A stretch of DNA of 64,000 nt from Polyangiaceae bacterium (GTDB lineage Bacteria; Myxococcota_A; Polyangia; Polyangiales; Polyangiaceae), in assembly GCA_025936115.1 (NCBI GenBank), contig JAICTZ010000028.1, positions 1 to 64,000 of the forward strand, written 5' to 3'. Below the pieces are notes generated by a model that saw only the letters and a program-made list of their open reading frames with translations, ran no database searches and was not told the origin of the DNA. Below are positions 46,188 through 55,604 of the stretch, piece by piece (position 1 is the first letter of the stretch; the number at the start of each line of letters is the position of its first letter). Position numbers and translations under genes: made by a program.

Positions 46188-47240
46188 CTACGGGGGGCAG
46201 CAGGCCGCATTGCGGCTCGCCGCAGCGAACGCATCGGCAACCGATCGGAACGCATCCTGAATGCCCGCGCGTTCGAACGCCACGAAACCTTCGTCGATCG
46301 CTTTTACACTCGTCCGCGACGCCGAAATCCATTCTTTGGTCCGGTCGTCCGAAAAGGTGTCGTCCATCACGTCGAGCGCGTGCGACAGCCCGAGCTTGAT
46401 TGCCTTGGCGCCGTTGAACGATTGCACGCGGTCGAGCACCGCGGACTGAAACTTGATCGCGTCAATCGCTTTCGTGTCCGAGCCGCCGCTCGACCACACC
46501 GAAAGCGCCTGCGCCAGGGCGTCCAGGGCTTCGGTCGCCCGCTTTCGAGCATCGGTCTGGGAAGCGTCGGCGAGCGCGCTCACCTGCGCTCTGAAGTGTT
46601 CGACGGCGTCGCACAGCACGCGAGCTCGCTGCGCTTGATCCGTAGTCTCTCGGAATGGCGGCTGCTCGTTGTTTGCGAGGTACGTCAAATTGACCGTTGC
46701 GCGCAGGGCCGCCGCGATCGAAGCGCGCTCCGATTCGAGGCTCGCGCTCGTATCCAATGCCTTTACGAGGGCAGTGAACGCGTGTTCCTGATCCGTGCCT
46801 TCTCGAGTGTTTCCCTGATCGACACGCGCGAACAGGACCCCCGCTGCACTCGTGAGCGCATCCTTGATTACGCGCACGTCATCGGGCTGCGTCCCCCTCG
46901 AGCTCGCCAGACGATCAGCCGCCGCTCGGATAGGAGCCGCCGGGAGGTCCCCCGAAAGTACGCGCGCGTTCTCGGCCAGCGCGCGCAAGACTCCGACGAC
47001 TCGTACGCGTAGCTGATCCGAGCGGGCACGCTCGAACCACTCCGTCTGCGCCCTGAGCTTTAGGGGTGCTTCGGGCGGCCCGTGGCTCTGGGCTGCGTTG
47101 CTCGATATCGCTGCGACCGGAGTCTGTGACGGTACCGCCGCAGCGGCGGGGCGGTCGGCAGGGGTGCGACCGCAGCCGAGCGCGGTGAGCAAGCCGCACG
47201 TGCAAAGCTCTGCTGCGCGTATCAACGACACGTACCTCAT
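46188..47240 (-). CDS. Helical lipoprotein of unknown family
   Basis: 350 residues from ATG 47240 (GAGGAAGAG upstream). Signal peptide with lipobox TALGC. The mature part is almost wholly helical and Ala-rich (VRVVGVLRALAENARVL, AFTALVKALDTSASLESERASIAAALRATVNL, ALDALAQALSVW), with a C-terminal DAFAAASRNAACCPP. No family or active site was recognised. It may be a periplasmic binding or scaffold protein. Confidence 0.65.
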   Translation of the reverse strand: MRYVSLIRAAELCTCGLLTALGCGRTPADRPAAAAVPSQTPVAAISSNAAQSHGPPEAPLKLRAQTEWFERARSDQLRVRVVGVLRALAENARVLSGDLPAAPIRAAADRLASSRGTQPDDVRVIKDALTSAAGVLFARVDQGNTREGTDQEHAFTALVKALDTSASLESERASIAAALRATVNLTYLANNEQPPFRETTDQAQRARVLCDAVEHFRAQVSALADASQTDARKRATEALDALAQALSVWSSGGSDTKAIDAIKFQSAVLDRVQSFNGAKAIKLGLSHALDVMDDTFSDDRTKEWISASRTSVKAIDEGFVAFERAGIQDAFRSVADAFAAASRNAACCPP

Positions 47241-47512
47241 CTCTTCCTCGTCCCGCCGCTCGGAGCAAGAACCGCACCCGGCGAACATGAGCGCCCGCGG
47301 CGCGCCACGCCGGGAGCAGCCTGGCCGAGCGTACGAAATAAGTTGCATGTCAAACTAATAGCGAGGACGGTCCGCACGGCGCTCAGTCTCGGGCTCCGTG
47401 CGGCGCGACAAGAGTGCCTCGATGCGACGAACCGCTACGTGCCGCTCGTTAGCTCCGGCAGCACGGATCGTCAGGTGCCCTCGTACACGGGAAGCTTCAA
47501 ATCGTCCCCCCG

Positions 47513-47908
47513 ATGCGTTCCAATCTTCGCGCCCAACCTAGCGCGGCTTTTCCCTCCGCTTTCGCTCCCGGGCCGAATCCGTCGCGTTACACGAAGCGAG
47601 CCGCGGTACTCGTCTGCACGCTGCTCGGCTTTGCCGTCGCGGCGCGACTCGCGGCGTATCAACTGCGTCTCGCGTCCTTGCCGCCGGATCCGCTGTTCGG
47701 CGCAGGTTCCGCGCGCCTGCTCTGTCTGGTTTCCGCGCTCTTGTCTCTTCTGCTCGTTCTGCCCGCCTGGAGCGAGGCGCGCGCTGCGTTCGATTGCCTC
47801 CGGCGGGCGCTGGCGCAGCAGCAGCAATCGCGCGCGAACGCCGAAGGCGAGCGGGTCGCGCGGCGACGCGGCCGCCTCGGATCGAGAGCTGCTCCTACCA
47901 AAGATTGA
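47513..47908 (+). CDS. Small membrane protein, possibly truncated
   Basis: 131 residues. Two hydrophobic segments (AAVLVCTLLGFAVAARLAAY and LLCLVSALLSLLLVLPAW) flank YQL...DPLFGAGSARLL, which recalls the DPFFG-GS segment of a small membrane family near vitamin K epoxide reductase-like proteins. The rest of such proteins is absent and no CxxC is present. It overlaps the convergent globin gene by 14 bases. It may be a truncated copy or a lineage-specific protein. Confidence 0.42.
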   Translation: MRSNLRAQPSAAFPSAFAPGPNPSRYTKRAAVLVCTLLGFAVAARLAAYQLRLASLPPDPLFGAGSARLLCLVSALLSLLLVLPAWSEARAAFDCLRRALAQQQQSRANAEGERVARRRGRLGSRAAPTKD

Positions 47909-48344
47909 CTGTGTTTAGCTCTAACTGAGCGTTGCCACGGACGTCGACGCCGCGCACGGCTTCGACGACGAATCCGTACAGTTCCATCCATGCCGTCTCA
48001 TTCTCGCATCCAAAAGTGGTGCCCAAGACCTGTTTGAGCGCCCACAAAAATGACATTCCCACGGTGGCGTAGTGCCGCGGCTTCACACGATATGTCGTGC
48101 CTGAGTGGCCCAGCGCTCGCGCCGCACGAATCAGAACCTCCCGGTTGTCGAGACCCGCGAGCGCGGCGCTAACCATACTGATGAGGACCGCCTTCTGCTC
48201 GACGACATCCTTCTCGAACGCGGACCGCAGCTCGGGATCGAGCTCGAACAATCGGGCGTAAAATTCGTCGGCCAAGCTCGCAGCGCTCGGCCGCAGGGCC
48301 GCCCAATCGGTTCGAATGACGGAAATCATCCCTTTGCTGAGCAT
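47895..48344 (-). CDS. Single-domain bacterial globin
   Basis: 149 residues from ATG 48344, backed by GGAGGAGG at 48351-48358. Globin fold features: ADEFYARLFELDPELRSAF (B/C helices with Phe and the PEL-x-x-F motif), EQKAVLISMVSAAL (E helix, Gln50 as likely distal residue) and VKPRHYATVGMSFLWALKQVLG with proximal His91. No reductase domain follows, so it resembles Vitreoscilla-type haemoglobin. Likely roles are oxygen or nitric oxide binding. A TTGATGTTCAA-centred dyad lies in the promoter. Confidence 0.88.
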   Translation of the reverse strand: MLSKGMISVIRTDWAALRPSAASLADEFYARLFELDPELRSAFEKDVVEQKAVLISMVSAALAGLDNREVLIRAARALGHSGTTYRVKPRHYATVGMSFLWALKQVLGTTFGCENETAWMELYGFVVEAVRGVDVRGNAQLELNTVNLW

Positions 48345-48650
48345 CACCGACCTCCTCCGGCGTGCGACCCAATCGCACGCAGCAAATAGTTTGATGTTCA
48401 ACTACTGCGCCGTCTTACCAACACCCTGAGCGAAGTTCAAGCCGCGCACCTGATGCAAACGTAGGGCCACGAATCTAAGCGCCGAACGCGTTGCGCAAAA
48501 GGCAACGCAAAACTTGCGCACCGCGTCTCGTCCCACCTACTGCTTCGGGTGCTCGTTCGCGTCGCAAAAGAACTTGTCAGAGTCGCGCTTCGCTGCACGC
48601 TCAAGCCGACCGAAGATGGGGCGCCGGAGCAGAACCCGCCGCGTGTGCGA
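48345..48650. other. Globin promoter region and protease 3' flank
   Basis: 306 bases without a gene. It holds the globin ribosome binding site, a dyad at 48387-48404, and a perfect 7-base stem-loop (GCGTTGC 48488-48494 / GCAACGC 48502-48508) that may end transcription of the protease operon, although no T-run follows. Confidence 0.5.
48387..48404. promoter_or_regulatory. Dyad upstream of the globin gene
   Basis: TAGTTTGATGTTCAACTA contains the exact palindrome TTGA-TGT-TCAA. It is AT-rich and 43 bases from the globin ATG. The spacing is shorter than an FNR box (TTGAT-N4-ATCAA), so the binder is uncertain; a Crp/Fnr or redox regulator is possible. Confidence 0.4.
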
Positions 48651-50864
48651 CTAGCGCGAACTGCCGAGCGCCGCTCGACGGGCATGTGCCCCGGGACGAG
48701 GTGAGCTCACGAGATCGGCATAGTCGGCGGCGATCCTCTCGGCCTCGCCGAGCACGAGCGCGCCTGCTTCGGCGGCGTGGTTCTCGCCTGCGCTGGACGG
48801 CGCCGTCGCGCTCGAGGGACCACTCGCTCGATCACCCGTGTCCGTCACGCGCGCGGGCAGCCCGGAGTGCGATGCGTCCGCGACACTGAGTACATAGCTT
48901 GCCGGAGCATGCTTCCGTAGCTCATCGAGCACGGTCGCGCGCGCCCGCTCGCGGGACTTTTCGTCCGCGAGCTCGCGGCGCCGATCGCCTTCGTTCAACC
49001 CCACGTACTTCTTGTCGAGCTCTGCTTTCAGCCGCTTGCTCTGTTCGGCGAGCAGCTGAAAGCCGCGGCTCGCGGCGACCCGCTCGGCGGAGCGCGTGCG
49101 AAGCGCGGTGAGGTACGGGCTCACGCGATTGAGCGAGTTGTAGGCAGCGGAACGCACGGTGTCCCAGGGCAGCGGATCCTTCAGGCTACTTTCGCTCAGC
49201 TGTTCCTGATCCGTCGGGGAGGGCAGCACGATGTCCGCCGCGACGCCGCGCAATTGCGTCGAGGCGCCGCTCGGTCGGTAAAACTTCTCGATCGTGAGCT
49301 TCAGTGCGCCGGGATCGGGGGTGTGAGCGAGCCGGGCGCGATCCATGATCGGCCCGAGGGGCACGATGTTCTGCACGGTGCCTTTCCCGAAGGTCTGCGT
49401 GTCGCCTACGATGACCGCACGGCCGTAATCCTTGAGCGCCCCGGCCAGGATTTCCGAGGCCGAAGCGCTCGCACGGTTGGTGAGCACGACGAGCGGCCCG
49501 TCGTACGCGACGGCGGGGTCACGATCGTCCAGTGACTCCACGTCGCCGTTCGCATCACGCGTTTGCACGACGGGACCTGTCGGGATGAACAAGCCCGTGA
49601 GCGCGATCGCCTCGCGCAACGAGCCGCCACCGTTGCCGCGCAAATCCAGGACGAGACTCTGCACATGCTCGGTGCGGAGCTTGCGGAGCAGCACGGCGAC
49701 ATCGGCCGTGGCGCTCCGTTTCTCGCCGTGGCCGCTCGCGTTCATGTCGGCGTAGAACGAGGGCAGCTCGAGCACTCCGATGCGCCGAACGCTGCCGTCC
49801 CCTTGCGGCAGATCGACGATCCGTGCCTTGGCGCGCTGGTCGATGAGCTCGACCTGGTCGCGCAGGAGCACCGCGGTCTTCGGCAGAGCACCGTCGGGCG
49901 CGCCGGCTGGGCGATACTGGAGACGCACCGTCGAGCCGCGCCGGCCGCGGATCAGCTCCACGGTGCGCGTGAGCGGCTGCCCGGCCACGGGTACGAAGGG
50001 CGCGTCCGCTTGTGCCACGGCGACGATGCGGTCGCCCGCGTGGAGCGCACCGCTCTTCGCCGCCGGGCCGCCTGGGATCACCGCTCGGATCCTGCACTCG
50101 CCGTCGACGTCTTCGAGCGATGCGCCGATGCCCACGAGCGACAAATTCATGTCGATCGCCAAACTTTCGAGCTCTTCGTGTCCGAGATAGTCCGAGTGAG
50201 GGTCGTAAACGTGGGCGAGCACGTTCAGGTAAAGCTCGTCGACCTCCTCGGTACGCAGCGATCTCGCCGTGGCGAGCCGCTGCTCGTAACGGTGCAACAA
50301 GCGCTGCTTGATTTGCTTGGCTTCGGTACCTGAAAGCTTTGCGTCGAGGTACTCGGCGCGCAGTGCCTCGTGCCACAGGTGTTCGGCGGCGCCGAGCCCA
50401 GCAGGTCGCGCGGCGTGCTCACGGTCAACCGGGATGCGGTCGTGCCCCGTGAAGTCGAACCGTTCGTGGTCGAGCACGCGCTTGACGTAGGTCAGACGTT
50501 GTTTGGATCGCTCGAGATAGCGCGCGAAGATTTTCCCGGCGAGGCTCGTGTCGCCCCGCTCGTGGATCGCTCGAGCGAGCGCCTCTTCGTGGCTCGAGAA
50601 CTCGTCGACGTCGGATTTCAGCAACGTGCTGCGGCTCGGATCGAGTGCGTCGAAATAGCCGTTCAGGAGCCGCTCAGCGAAGGTTGCATCGAGGGGGTGG
50701 TGCGAAAATTGAGAGCTCTCGAGCAAGTGTGCCGTGACACGCGCGACGTTCGCTTCCGTATCGGGCGAGCCGCTGACGACCGCGGCGCGAGCGCCGACGC
50801 CGAGCATGGTCACCCCTGCGAGGAGCGCGAGGAGCCGTGAGGCAGTTCTGGGTCTAGCTTTCAT
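48651..50864 (-). CDS. Tail-specific carboxy-terminal processing protease (S41)
   Basis: 737 residues from ATG 50864; the longer frame upstream runs into the preceding small gene. Signal peptide LLALLAGVTMLGVGARA. The helical N-domain has FDALDPSRSTLLKSDVDEF; the PDZ has LVGIGASLEDVDGECRIRAV and AGDRIVAV. The S41 core has LDLRGNGGGSLREAIALTGLFI, with catalytic Ser468 (SASASEI) and Lys494 (TFGKGTVQ). The C-terminal DUF3340-like helix region ends the chain. The design equals E. coli Tsp/Prc, a periplasmic protease cutting at nonpolar C-termini and trimming envelope hydrolases. Its ATG overlaps the TGA of the upstream small gene. Confidence 0.94.
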   Translation of the reverse strand: MKARPRTASRLLALLAGVTMLGVGARAAVVSGSPDTEANVARVTAHLLESSQFSHHPLDATFAERLLNGYFDALDPSRSTLLKSDVDEFSSHEEALARAIHERGDTSLAGKIFARYLERSKQRLTYVKRVLDHERFDFTGHDRIPVDREHAARPAGLGAAEHLWHEALRAEYLDAKLSGTEAKQIKQRLLHRYEQRLATARSLRTEEVDELYLNVLAHVYDPHSDYLGHEELESLAIDMNLSLVGIGASLEDVDGECRIRAVIPGGPAAKSGALHAGDRIVAVAQADAPFVPVAGQPLTRTVELIRGRRGSTVRLQYRPAGAPDGALPKTAVLLRDQVELIDQRAKARIVDLPQGDGSVRRIGVLELPSFYADMNASGHGEKRSATADVAVLLRKLRTEHVQSLVLDLRGNGGGSLREAIALTGLFIPTGPVVQTRDANGDVESLDDRDPAVAYDGPLVVLTNRASASASEILAGALKDYGRAVIVGDTQTFGKGTVQNIVPLGPIMDRARLAHTPDPGALKLTIEKFYRPSGASTQLRGVAADIVLPSPTDQEQLSESSLKDPLPWDTVRSAAYNSLNRVSPYLTALRTRSAERVAASRGFQLLAEQSKRLKAELDKKYVGLNEGDRRRELADEKSRERARATVLDELRKHAPASYVLSVADASHSGLPARVTDTGDRASGPSSATAPSSAGENHAAEAGALVLGEAERIAADYADLVSSPRPGAHARRAALGSSR

Positions 50865-51214
50865 GTTGCTCCGCGATCGAGGTCGCGCCCACGGGGCGCC
50901 GATACTCGATGCTGACACTCGATCGTGATCGCAACCTGGAACGAACGTGACGAACGTGAAAGAGAGCACGCGGCGCCGGCCTTGCCGCCGAGCTTGGGGA
51001 CCAGCGCCCCGCTACGGCCGTTCAGGCGGACGCTCGGGCGCTCGAACTCGGGAACGTAGCGTGGGGCGTTCTCGTCGCGCCGCACTTCGATGAGGTCGCC
51101 GTCGACGGCCGCGCTCGTGAGATCCAGCACCGCGGCAACCGTGCCCCACCTGCTGGGTGTCGACGACGCACCCGTCATGACTGCGCGCGTGCGGCTCGAA
51201 ATCCTGGTGCGCAT
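50861..51214 (-). CDS. Small protein of unknown function between otsAB and the Tsp protease
   Basis: 117 residues. The ATG shares a base with the otsAB stop (TGATG at 51212-51216) and the TGA overlaps the protease ATG (ATGA at 50861-50864). This double overlap and the GC-rich third positions in the first two thirds support a real coupled gene. The chain has a basic start, a short beta-like stretch (AAVLDLTSAAVDGDLIEVRR) and a polar basic tail. No family was recognised. A reading without translation, as a plain intergenic leader, remains possible. Confidence 0.5.
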   Translation of the reverse strand: MRTRISSRTRAVMTGASSTPSRWGTVAAVLDLTSAAVDGDLIEVRRDENAPRYVPEFERPSVRLNGRSGALVPKLGGKAGAACSLSRSSRSFQVAITIECQHRVSAPRGRDLDRGAT

Positions 51215-53433
51215 CAGTCAGCTCCGCCGTGAGTTGCGACGAGCCGGGCCAGGAGCCTGCGTACGTCGCGGTAGTCGTTCATGCGAAAGCGCGCGTGTGA
51301 GAACGGCGCGCCCACTCGAATCGAGATTGCGTCGGGGGGCAGCGCCCGAAAGAGGTCTTCGTCGGTCTCGTCGTCGCCTACCGCCAACACGAAATCGGGG
51401 GAGAGCTCGCTCGCGACGAGCAACGCCGCAGCGCCTTTGTTCACTCCAGAGTTGCGAACCTCGACGACTTTCTTGCCCTCGAGGACCTGCACGTCGAGGT
51501 TCGCAGTGTACCGCGTCAGCTCGTCGATGAGCTCCTTGGCGCGTTGGGCTCCGAGCTCGGGATCACAGCGGCGATAGTGCCACGCGAGCGAGAACTCCTT
51601 TTCTTCGAACAGCGAGCCCGCGACTTGCGCCACATACACCCGCAAAATGGGGGCGATTTGCTCCTTCCAATCGGACGCAAGTGACTTGAGCAGGCGCCAG
51701 TCGGCGCCCTCGCGCCTGACCCATGCGCCGTGTTCGGCGATCATACCGACGCGAACCGAGCCGAACCAATCGGAGAGAGTGGCTCGATCACGCCCGCTCA
51801 CGAGGAATATGCCGCCCGAGGTGCGTCGCCGCATTGCAGCGAGCAATCCCACGAGCTCGGCGTCGGGAGCCGCGAGTTGAGGCTGTGGCGCGAAAGGGAC
51901 CAGCGTGCCGTCGTAGTCGAGGAGGATCAGCGAGCAGCGCGCGGCCGCGTAGCGCTGTGCGATTTCGGTCTGCATCTGAGCGCTGAGGTGGCGTGTCGCG
52001 AGCTGCCCCTGCTGAGCTTTCACGCGAGCGAGCGTCGTGAGGAAGTGCTCCGCCCAGCGGCGGGCGTCATAGGCTTTCAAGCGCTCCTGCATGGGACGAT
52101 TGCGGGCCATCTGTTCTACTGCTGGCATGCCGAGTGCCTGCTGCAGCGCGTCGGCTATTTCACTCGCATGGTTCGGATTGACGATCAGCGCCTCACCGAG
52201 CTCACGGGCGGCGCCTGCCATTTCGCTCAGAATCAGCACGCCCGTGGAGTCGGGCTTGGAAGCGAGATATTCTTTGGCCACGAGATTCATGCCGTCGCGC
52301 AGCGGCGTGATCAGCGCTGCTGGCGCGAGGGCGTACAGTGCCACGAGCGAGTTGAAGTCGAGCGCGCGGTACTGGTAGAGGATCGGCACCCATTCCGTCG
52401 AGCCGAAACGTCCGTTGATGCGTCCGACCCACTCGTCGAGCTCCTTCTTCATGCGACCGTACTGCCGCACTTCGGTGCGGGAGGGCACCACGGTGAGCGC
52501 GAATACGACTCGCTCGTGCCATTCGGGGTAGCGCACCAAAAACTCCTCGAAACCCTGTAAGCGTTTGACGATGCCTTTGGTGTAATCGAGTCGGTCCACG
52601 GAAAAGATGAGCTGCTTGCCCCGGATCCCGAGCGAGAGCTCTGCGCGCCGCTGCAGGACGGCCGGGTCGTTCGCGGCCGTCATGAACTGCTCGAAATCGA
52701 TGCCGATCGGAAACGTGTCGGCGCGTCGCACCTGATCGCCGAGCGCAATCTGCCCGAGCTTGTGATCCCAGCCGAGCACGCGGAACACGGAATGCAGGAA
52801 ATGCTGCGTGTACTCATGGGTGTGGAAGCCCACGAGGTCCGCCCCCAAAACCCCGGCGAGCAGCTCGCGCTTCCACGGGCCGGGCAGCAGGCGAATGAGC
52901 TCGTGCGACGGGAAAGGGATGTGGAGAAAGAATCCGATGGTGGCGTCGGCTCTCGCCGCGCGCAGCTGCGCCGGCAGCAGCATGAGTTGGTAGTCGTGAA
53001 TCCAGATGGTGTCGCCGGGTCGGAAGACCTCGAGGACCGCGTCGCGAAAGAGCGCGTTGACGCGCACGTACGCCGCCCACTGCTGCGGATTGTATTCGAC
53101 GTAGGACGGAAAGTAGTGAAAGAGCGGCCAGAGCGTTGCGTTCGAAAAGCCTTGATAAAAGTCCCGCACGTCGTCTTGCGAGAGAAACACCGGAAACGAG
53201 CCGTACTGCTCGAGCGCCACGGCGCGCATGCGAGCCTGCTCCGCTTCCGGAACCGCGGCGCCCGGCCAGCCTACCCAGACGCATTCGAAATCGACGTTTT
53301 CGGCTCGCGCCTTCGCGAGGTAGGCGCTGAGCGCGCTCACGAGCCCGCCCGAGCTGGCGACGAAGCCCCAGCCGCCCTCGCGCTGTTGCGCGGTGAAGGG
53401 CAAGCGATTCGAAACGATGACGAGTCGGGGCAC
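51214..53433 (-). CDS. Fused trehalose-6-phosphate synthase/phosphatase
   Basis: 739 residues. Residues 1 to about 470 are a GT20 synthase: RLVIVSNRLPF, GGLVSALSAYL, WIHDYQLMLLPAQLR, IGFFLHIPFPSHELIRLLP, VDRLDYTKGIVKRL, TPLRDGMNLVAKEYLAS and GVLILSEMAGAA. From about 500 a HAD phosphatase follows with Asp506/Asp508 in LLDYDGTLVPF, FLVSGRDRATL, and VGDDETDEDLFRAL. One chain therefore makes trehalose-6-phosphate from UDP-glucose and glucose-6-phosphate and dephosphorylates it, as in fused OtsAB of other bacteria and yeast-like proteins. Trehalose protects against osmotic, desiccation and heat stress. It heads the operon with the small gene and the Tsp protease. Confidence 0.96.
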   Translation of the reverse strand: MPRLVIVSNRLPFTAQQREGGWGFVASSGGLVSALSAYLAKARAENVDFECVWVGWPGAAVPEAEQARMRAVALEQYGSFPVFLSQDDVRDFYQGFSNATLWPLFHYFPSYVEYNPQQWAAYVRVNALFRDAVLEVFRPGDTIWIHDYQLMLLPAQLRAARADATIGFFLHIPFPSHELIRLLPGPWKRELLAGVLGADLVGFHTHEYTQHFLHSVFRVLGWDHKLGQIALGDQVRRADTFPIGIDFEQFMTAANDPAVLQRRAELSLGIRGKQLIFSVDRLDYTKGIVKRLQGFEEFLVRYPEWHERVVFALTVVPSRTEVRQYGRMKKELDEWVGRINGRFGSTEWVPILYQYRALDFNSLVALYALAPAALITPLRDGMNLVAKEYLASKPDSTGVLILSEMAGAARELGEALIVNPNHASEIADALQQALGMPAVEQMARNRPMQERLKAYDARRWAEHFLTTLARVKAQQGQLATRHLSAQMQTEIAQRYAAARCSLILLDYDGTLVPFAPQPQLAAPDAELVGLLAAMRRRTSGGIFLVSGRDRATLSDWFGSVRVGMIAEHGAWVRREGADWRLLKSLASDWKEQIAPILRVYVAQVAGSLFEEKEFSLAWHYRRCDPELGAQRAKELIDELTRYTANLDVQVLEGKKVVEVRNSGVNKGAAALLVASELSPDFVLAVGDDETDEDLFRALPPDAISIRVGAPFSHARFRMNDYRDVRRLLARLVATHGGAD

Positions 53434-53977
53434 GGCGTTACCTCCTTGACGCGAGGCAGTAACGCCACCCGTCTATCCACGGCATCCTACGACTCTCGGC
53501 GCTTGTCAAATCGCAAGTTTCGCCGGTTTCTGACTACGCCGCAGCACGTTGCGGACGAGGAAATGGTTGGACCTCAAAAGGATTCGCGACGCGCAGCACG
53601 CCCATTCGCGACGCGACGAGCAACGCGAGCGAAAGCGCGCGAGTCATGGCCATCAATGCGATCGACGCCGGCTGCGGAGCCAGCGATGGTTGATGTACGC
53701 GAGAGCGGCTGCCAGGCAGAGGTGGTGCCGGCCGATTCTCGGCGAGGTCAGTGGGGCAGGGACCGTGCCTCGCTGGAGGACTGCATCGCGCGGCGCGCGA
53801 GGCATCCATGCTCGTGCGCGCTCGCATGATTCGTGTCGGCTACCTACGAATACGGTGGCGTAGACCGCGGACGTTCGCTAGGCTCGCGATGAAACTACGG
53901 GTGCGGCAAACGGTTGCCGCAGGTTTGCCTTGGTCGGGCCGCCAGGCGCTCAGCGACTCTGCTCGCTCCGCTCCAAG
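53434..53977. other. Intergenic region between otsAB and nhaA
   Basis: 544 bases between divergent genes. Open frames here lack ribosome sites, known domains and plausible composition. The region should hold both promoters. A perfect 7-base stem-loop GCGGCAA/TTGCCGC with loop ACGG (53903-53920) lies 58 bases upstream of the nhaA ATG. Confidence 0.55.
53903..53920. promoter_or_regulatory. Inverted repeat upstream of nhaA
   Basis: GCGGCAA (53903-53909) and TTGCCGC (53914-53920) pair perfectly around ACGG. It could be an operator or leader hairpin. NhaA is controlled by LysR-type NhaR in E. coli; no such gene is adjacent here. Confidence 0.4.
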
Positions 53978-55390
53978 ATGGCCGATTCCACCTCCAGCAG
54001 CGCACGTATCTCGAGCGACCCTCCCGGAAGCTGGCCGCGCATTCGGCAGCTTGCTCGCCGAGCGTTCGCGCCGATCGAGAGATTCCTCGCCATCGAGGCG
54101 TCGAGCAGTGTCCTGCTCCTGTGCGCTGCGGCGGTCGCCCTCATCTGGGCCAACTCGCCGTGGCGGAAAACTTATGCCGCGCTCTGGAAGGCGCCGCTCG
54201 GCTTCCGGCTGGGCCGCTTCTCATTCGAGCACGACCTCCACTTTTGGATCAACGACGTGGCGATGACCGTGTTCTTCTTCGTCATCGGCCTCGAGATCCG
54301 CCGAGAGCTGGAGCGCGGGGAATTGAGCACGCTGCGCCGCGCCGCGCTCCCGCTCGCCGCGGCGCTCGGAGGAATGCTGGTCCCCGGCTGTATCTTCCTG
54401 CTGCTGAATTGGGGCCGACCCTCGGTGAGCGGCTGGGGCATTCCGATGGCGACGGACGTCGCATTCGCCGTTGGCATCCTGGCGCTCCTGGGACGTCGCG
54501 TGCCTCCGGCTCTCCGCATTCTCCTCCTGGCGCTCGCGGTCATCGACGACGTTGGGGCGATCGTGATCATCGCTCTCTTCTACTCGTCTGGAGTCTCGGC
54601 CGGCGGCTTCCTCATCCTGAGTGTGGGCCTGACAGTGATCCTTCTCCTGCAGCTGCTCGGGGTGCGCACGCCCTGGGCGTACGTGCCGCCGGCCGTCGTC
54701 GTCTGGGCAGGAACGTACAGCGCCGGGATCCACTCGACCCTAGCGGGCGTCGCTCTGGGCCTCCTTACCCCGGCGCGTGCGTGGTTCGGTCCGCGCGGCT
54801 TTGCGGAGACTGTCGACGCAAGCGTAGCTGTCCTGCGGATGCACTCAGGACAGGACGAGCGCGAAGTTGTCCTGCACCTGAAAGAGGTAGAACGAGCTCG
54901 TCGCGAGGCCGTGTCGCCTCTCGAGCGCCTCGAGCACGCGCTCCACCCGTGGGTCGCTTTCGGAGCGATGCCTTTGTTTGCGTTGGCGAACTCCGGCGTC
55001 TCGGTGGGCCAAGTATCGTTCGACCGCGAGCCGCTGCGTGTCTTCTTGGGCGTGACGCTCGGGCTCGTGGTCGGAAAGCCCCTGGGCGTGCTGTGCTGCT
55101 CGTGGCTCGCTCGTCGCGCGAGGCTCGCGTCGTTACCGGCGGGCGTCACTGGGAGCCAGGCAGCGATCGTGGGCACGGTTGCCGGCATCGGGTTCACGAT
55201 GTCGATGTTCATTGCCGAGCTGGCCTGCCCCGCCGGTGCGACGCTCGAGACCGCCAAGCTCGGCGTTTTGGTGGGCTCCGCGGTTGCGGCGCTCGTCAGT
55301 TACGTGTGGGGCAGGGTCGTGTTCGCCCGGCGAGGTACGCGCTCTCCACGAGCCAGCGACTCGGAACCACGGGCATCGACGAGCGCGTGA
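53978..55390 (+). CDS. nhaA: Na+/H+ antiporter NhaA
   Basis: 470 residues from ATG 53978, longer than E. coli NhaA (388) because of an N-terminal polar extension and a C-terminal tail. Core motifs: FLAIEASSSVLLLCAAAVALIWANSPW, FWINDVAMTVFFFVIGLEIRRE, PMATDVAFAVGILALLGRRVP with Asp160, LLALAVIDDVGAIVIIALFY with Asp190-Asp191, and GFTMSMFIAELA. Asp160/190/191 match E. coli Asp133/163/164. It exports Na+ or Li+ using two protons and supports salt and alkali tolerance. An insertion of charged residues (SGQDEREVVLHLKEVERARRE, trimmed) sits between helices, as in the longer bacterial NhaA subgroup. Confidence 0.95.
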   Translation: MADSTSSSARISSDPPGSWPRIRQLARRAFAPIERFLAIEASSSVLLLCAAAVALIWANSPWRKTYAALWKAPLGFRLGRFSFEHDLHFWINDVAMTVFFFVIGLEIRRELERGELSTLRRAALPLAAALGGMLVPGCIFLLLNWGRPSVSGWGIPMATDVAFAVGILALLGRRVPPALRILLLALAVIDDVGAIVIIALFYSSGVSAGGFLILSVGLTVILLLQLLGVRTPWAYVPPAVVVWAGTYSAGIHSTLAGVALGLLTPARAWFGPRGFAETVDASVAVLRMHSGQDEREVVLHLKEVERARREAVSPLERLEHALHPWVAFGAMPLFALANSGVSVGQVSFDREPLRVFLGVTLGLVVGKPLGVLCCSWLARRARLASLPAGVTGSQAAIVGTVAGIGFTMSMFIAELACPAGATLETAKLGVLVGSAVAALVSYVWGRVVFARRGTRSPRASDSEPRASTSA

Positions 55391-55604
55391 CGCCCTGCTC
55401 GTGGAGATGGATTCGCGCTTGACTCACCACCACATCGCACTCGGCAGGGGACTTACGTGAGCTCGAGCGGCGCTCCGACCTTTCGCCTTCGGAGTCTCGG
55501 CTGCTCGTGTGCGACGCGATTCACTCGCGCTAAAGCGTGCCGACGTAGCAGATCGCAATTTCCTCGTGGGCTGGTACGCTTCGAGAAAGCTCAGGAGAAA
55601 GCCA

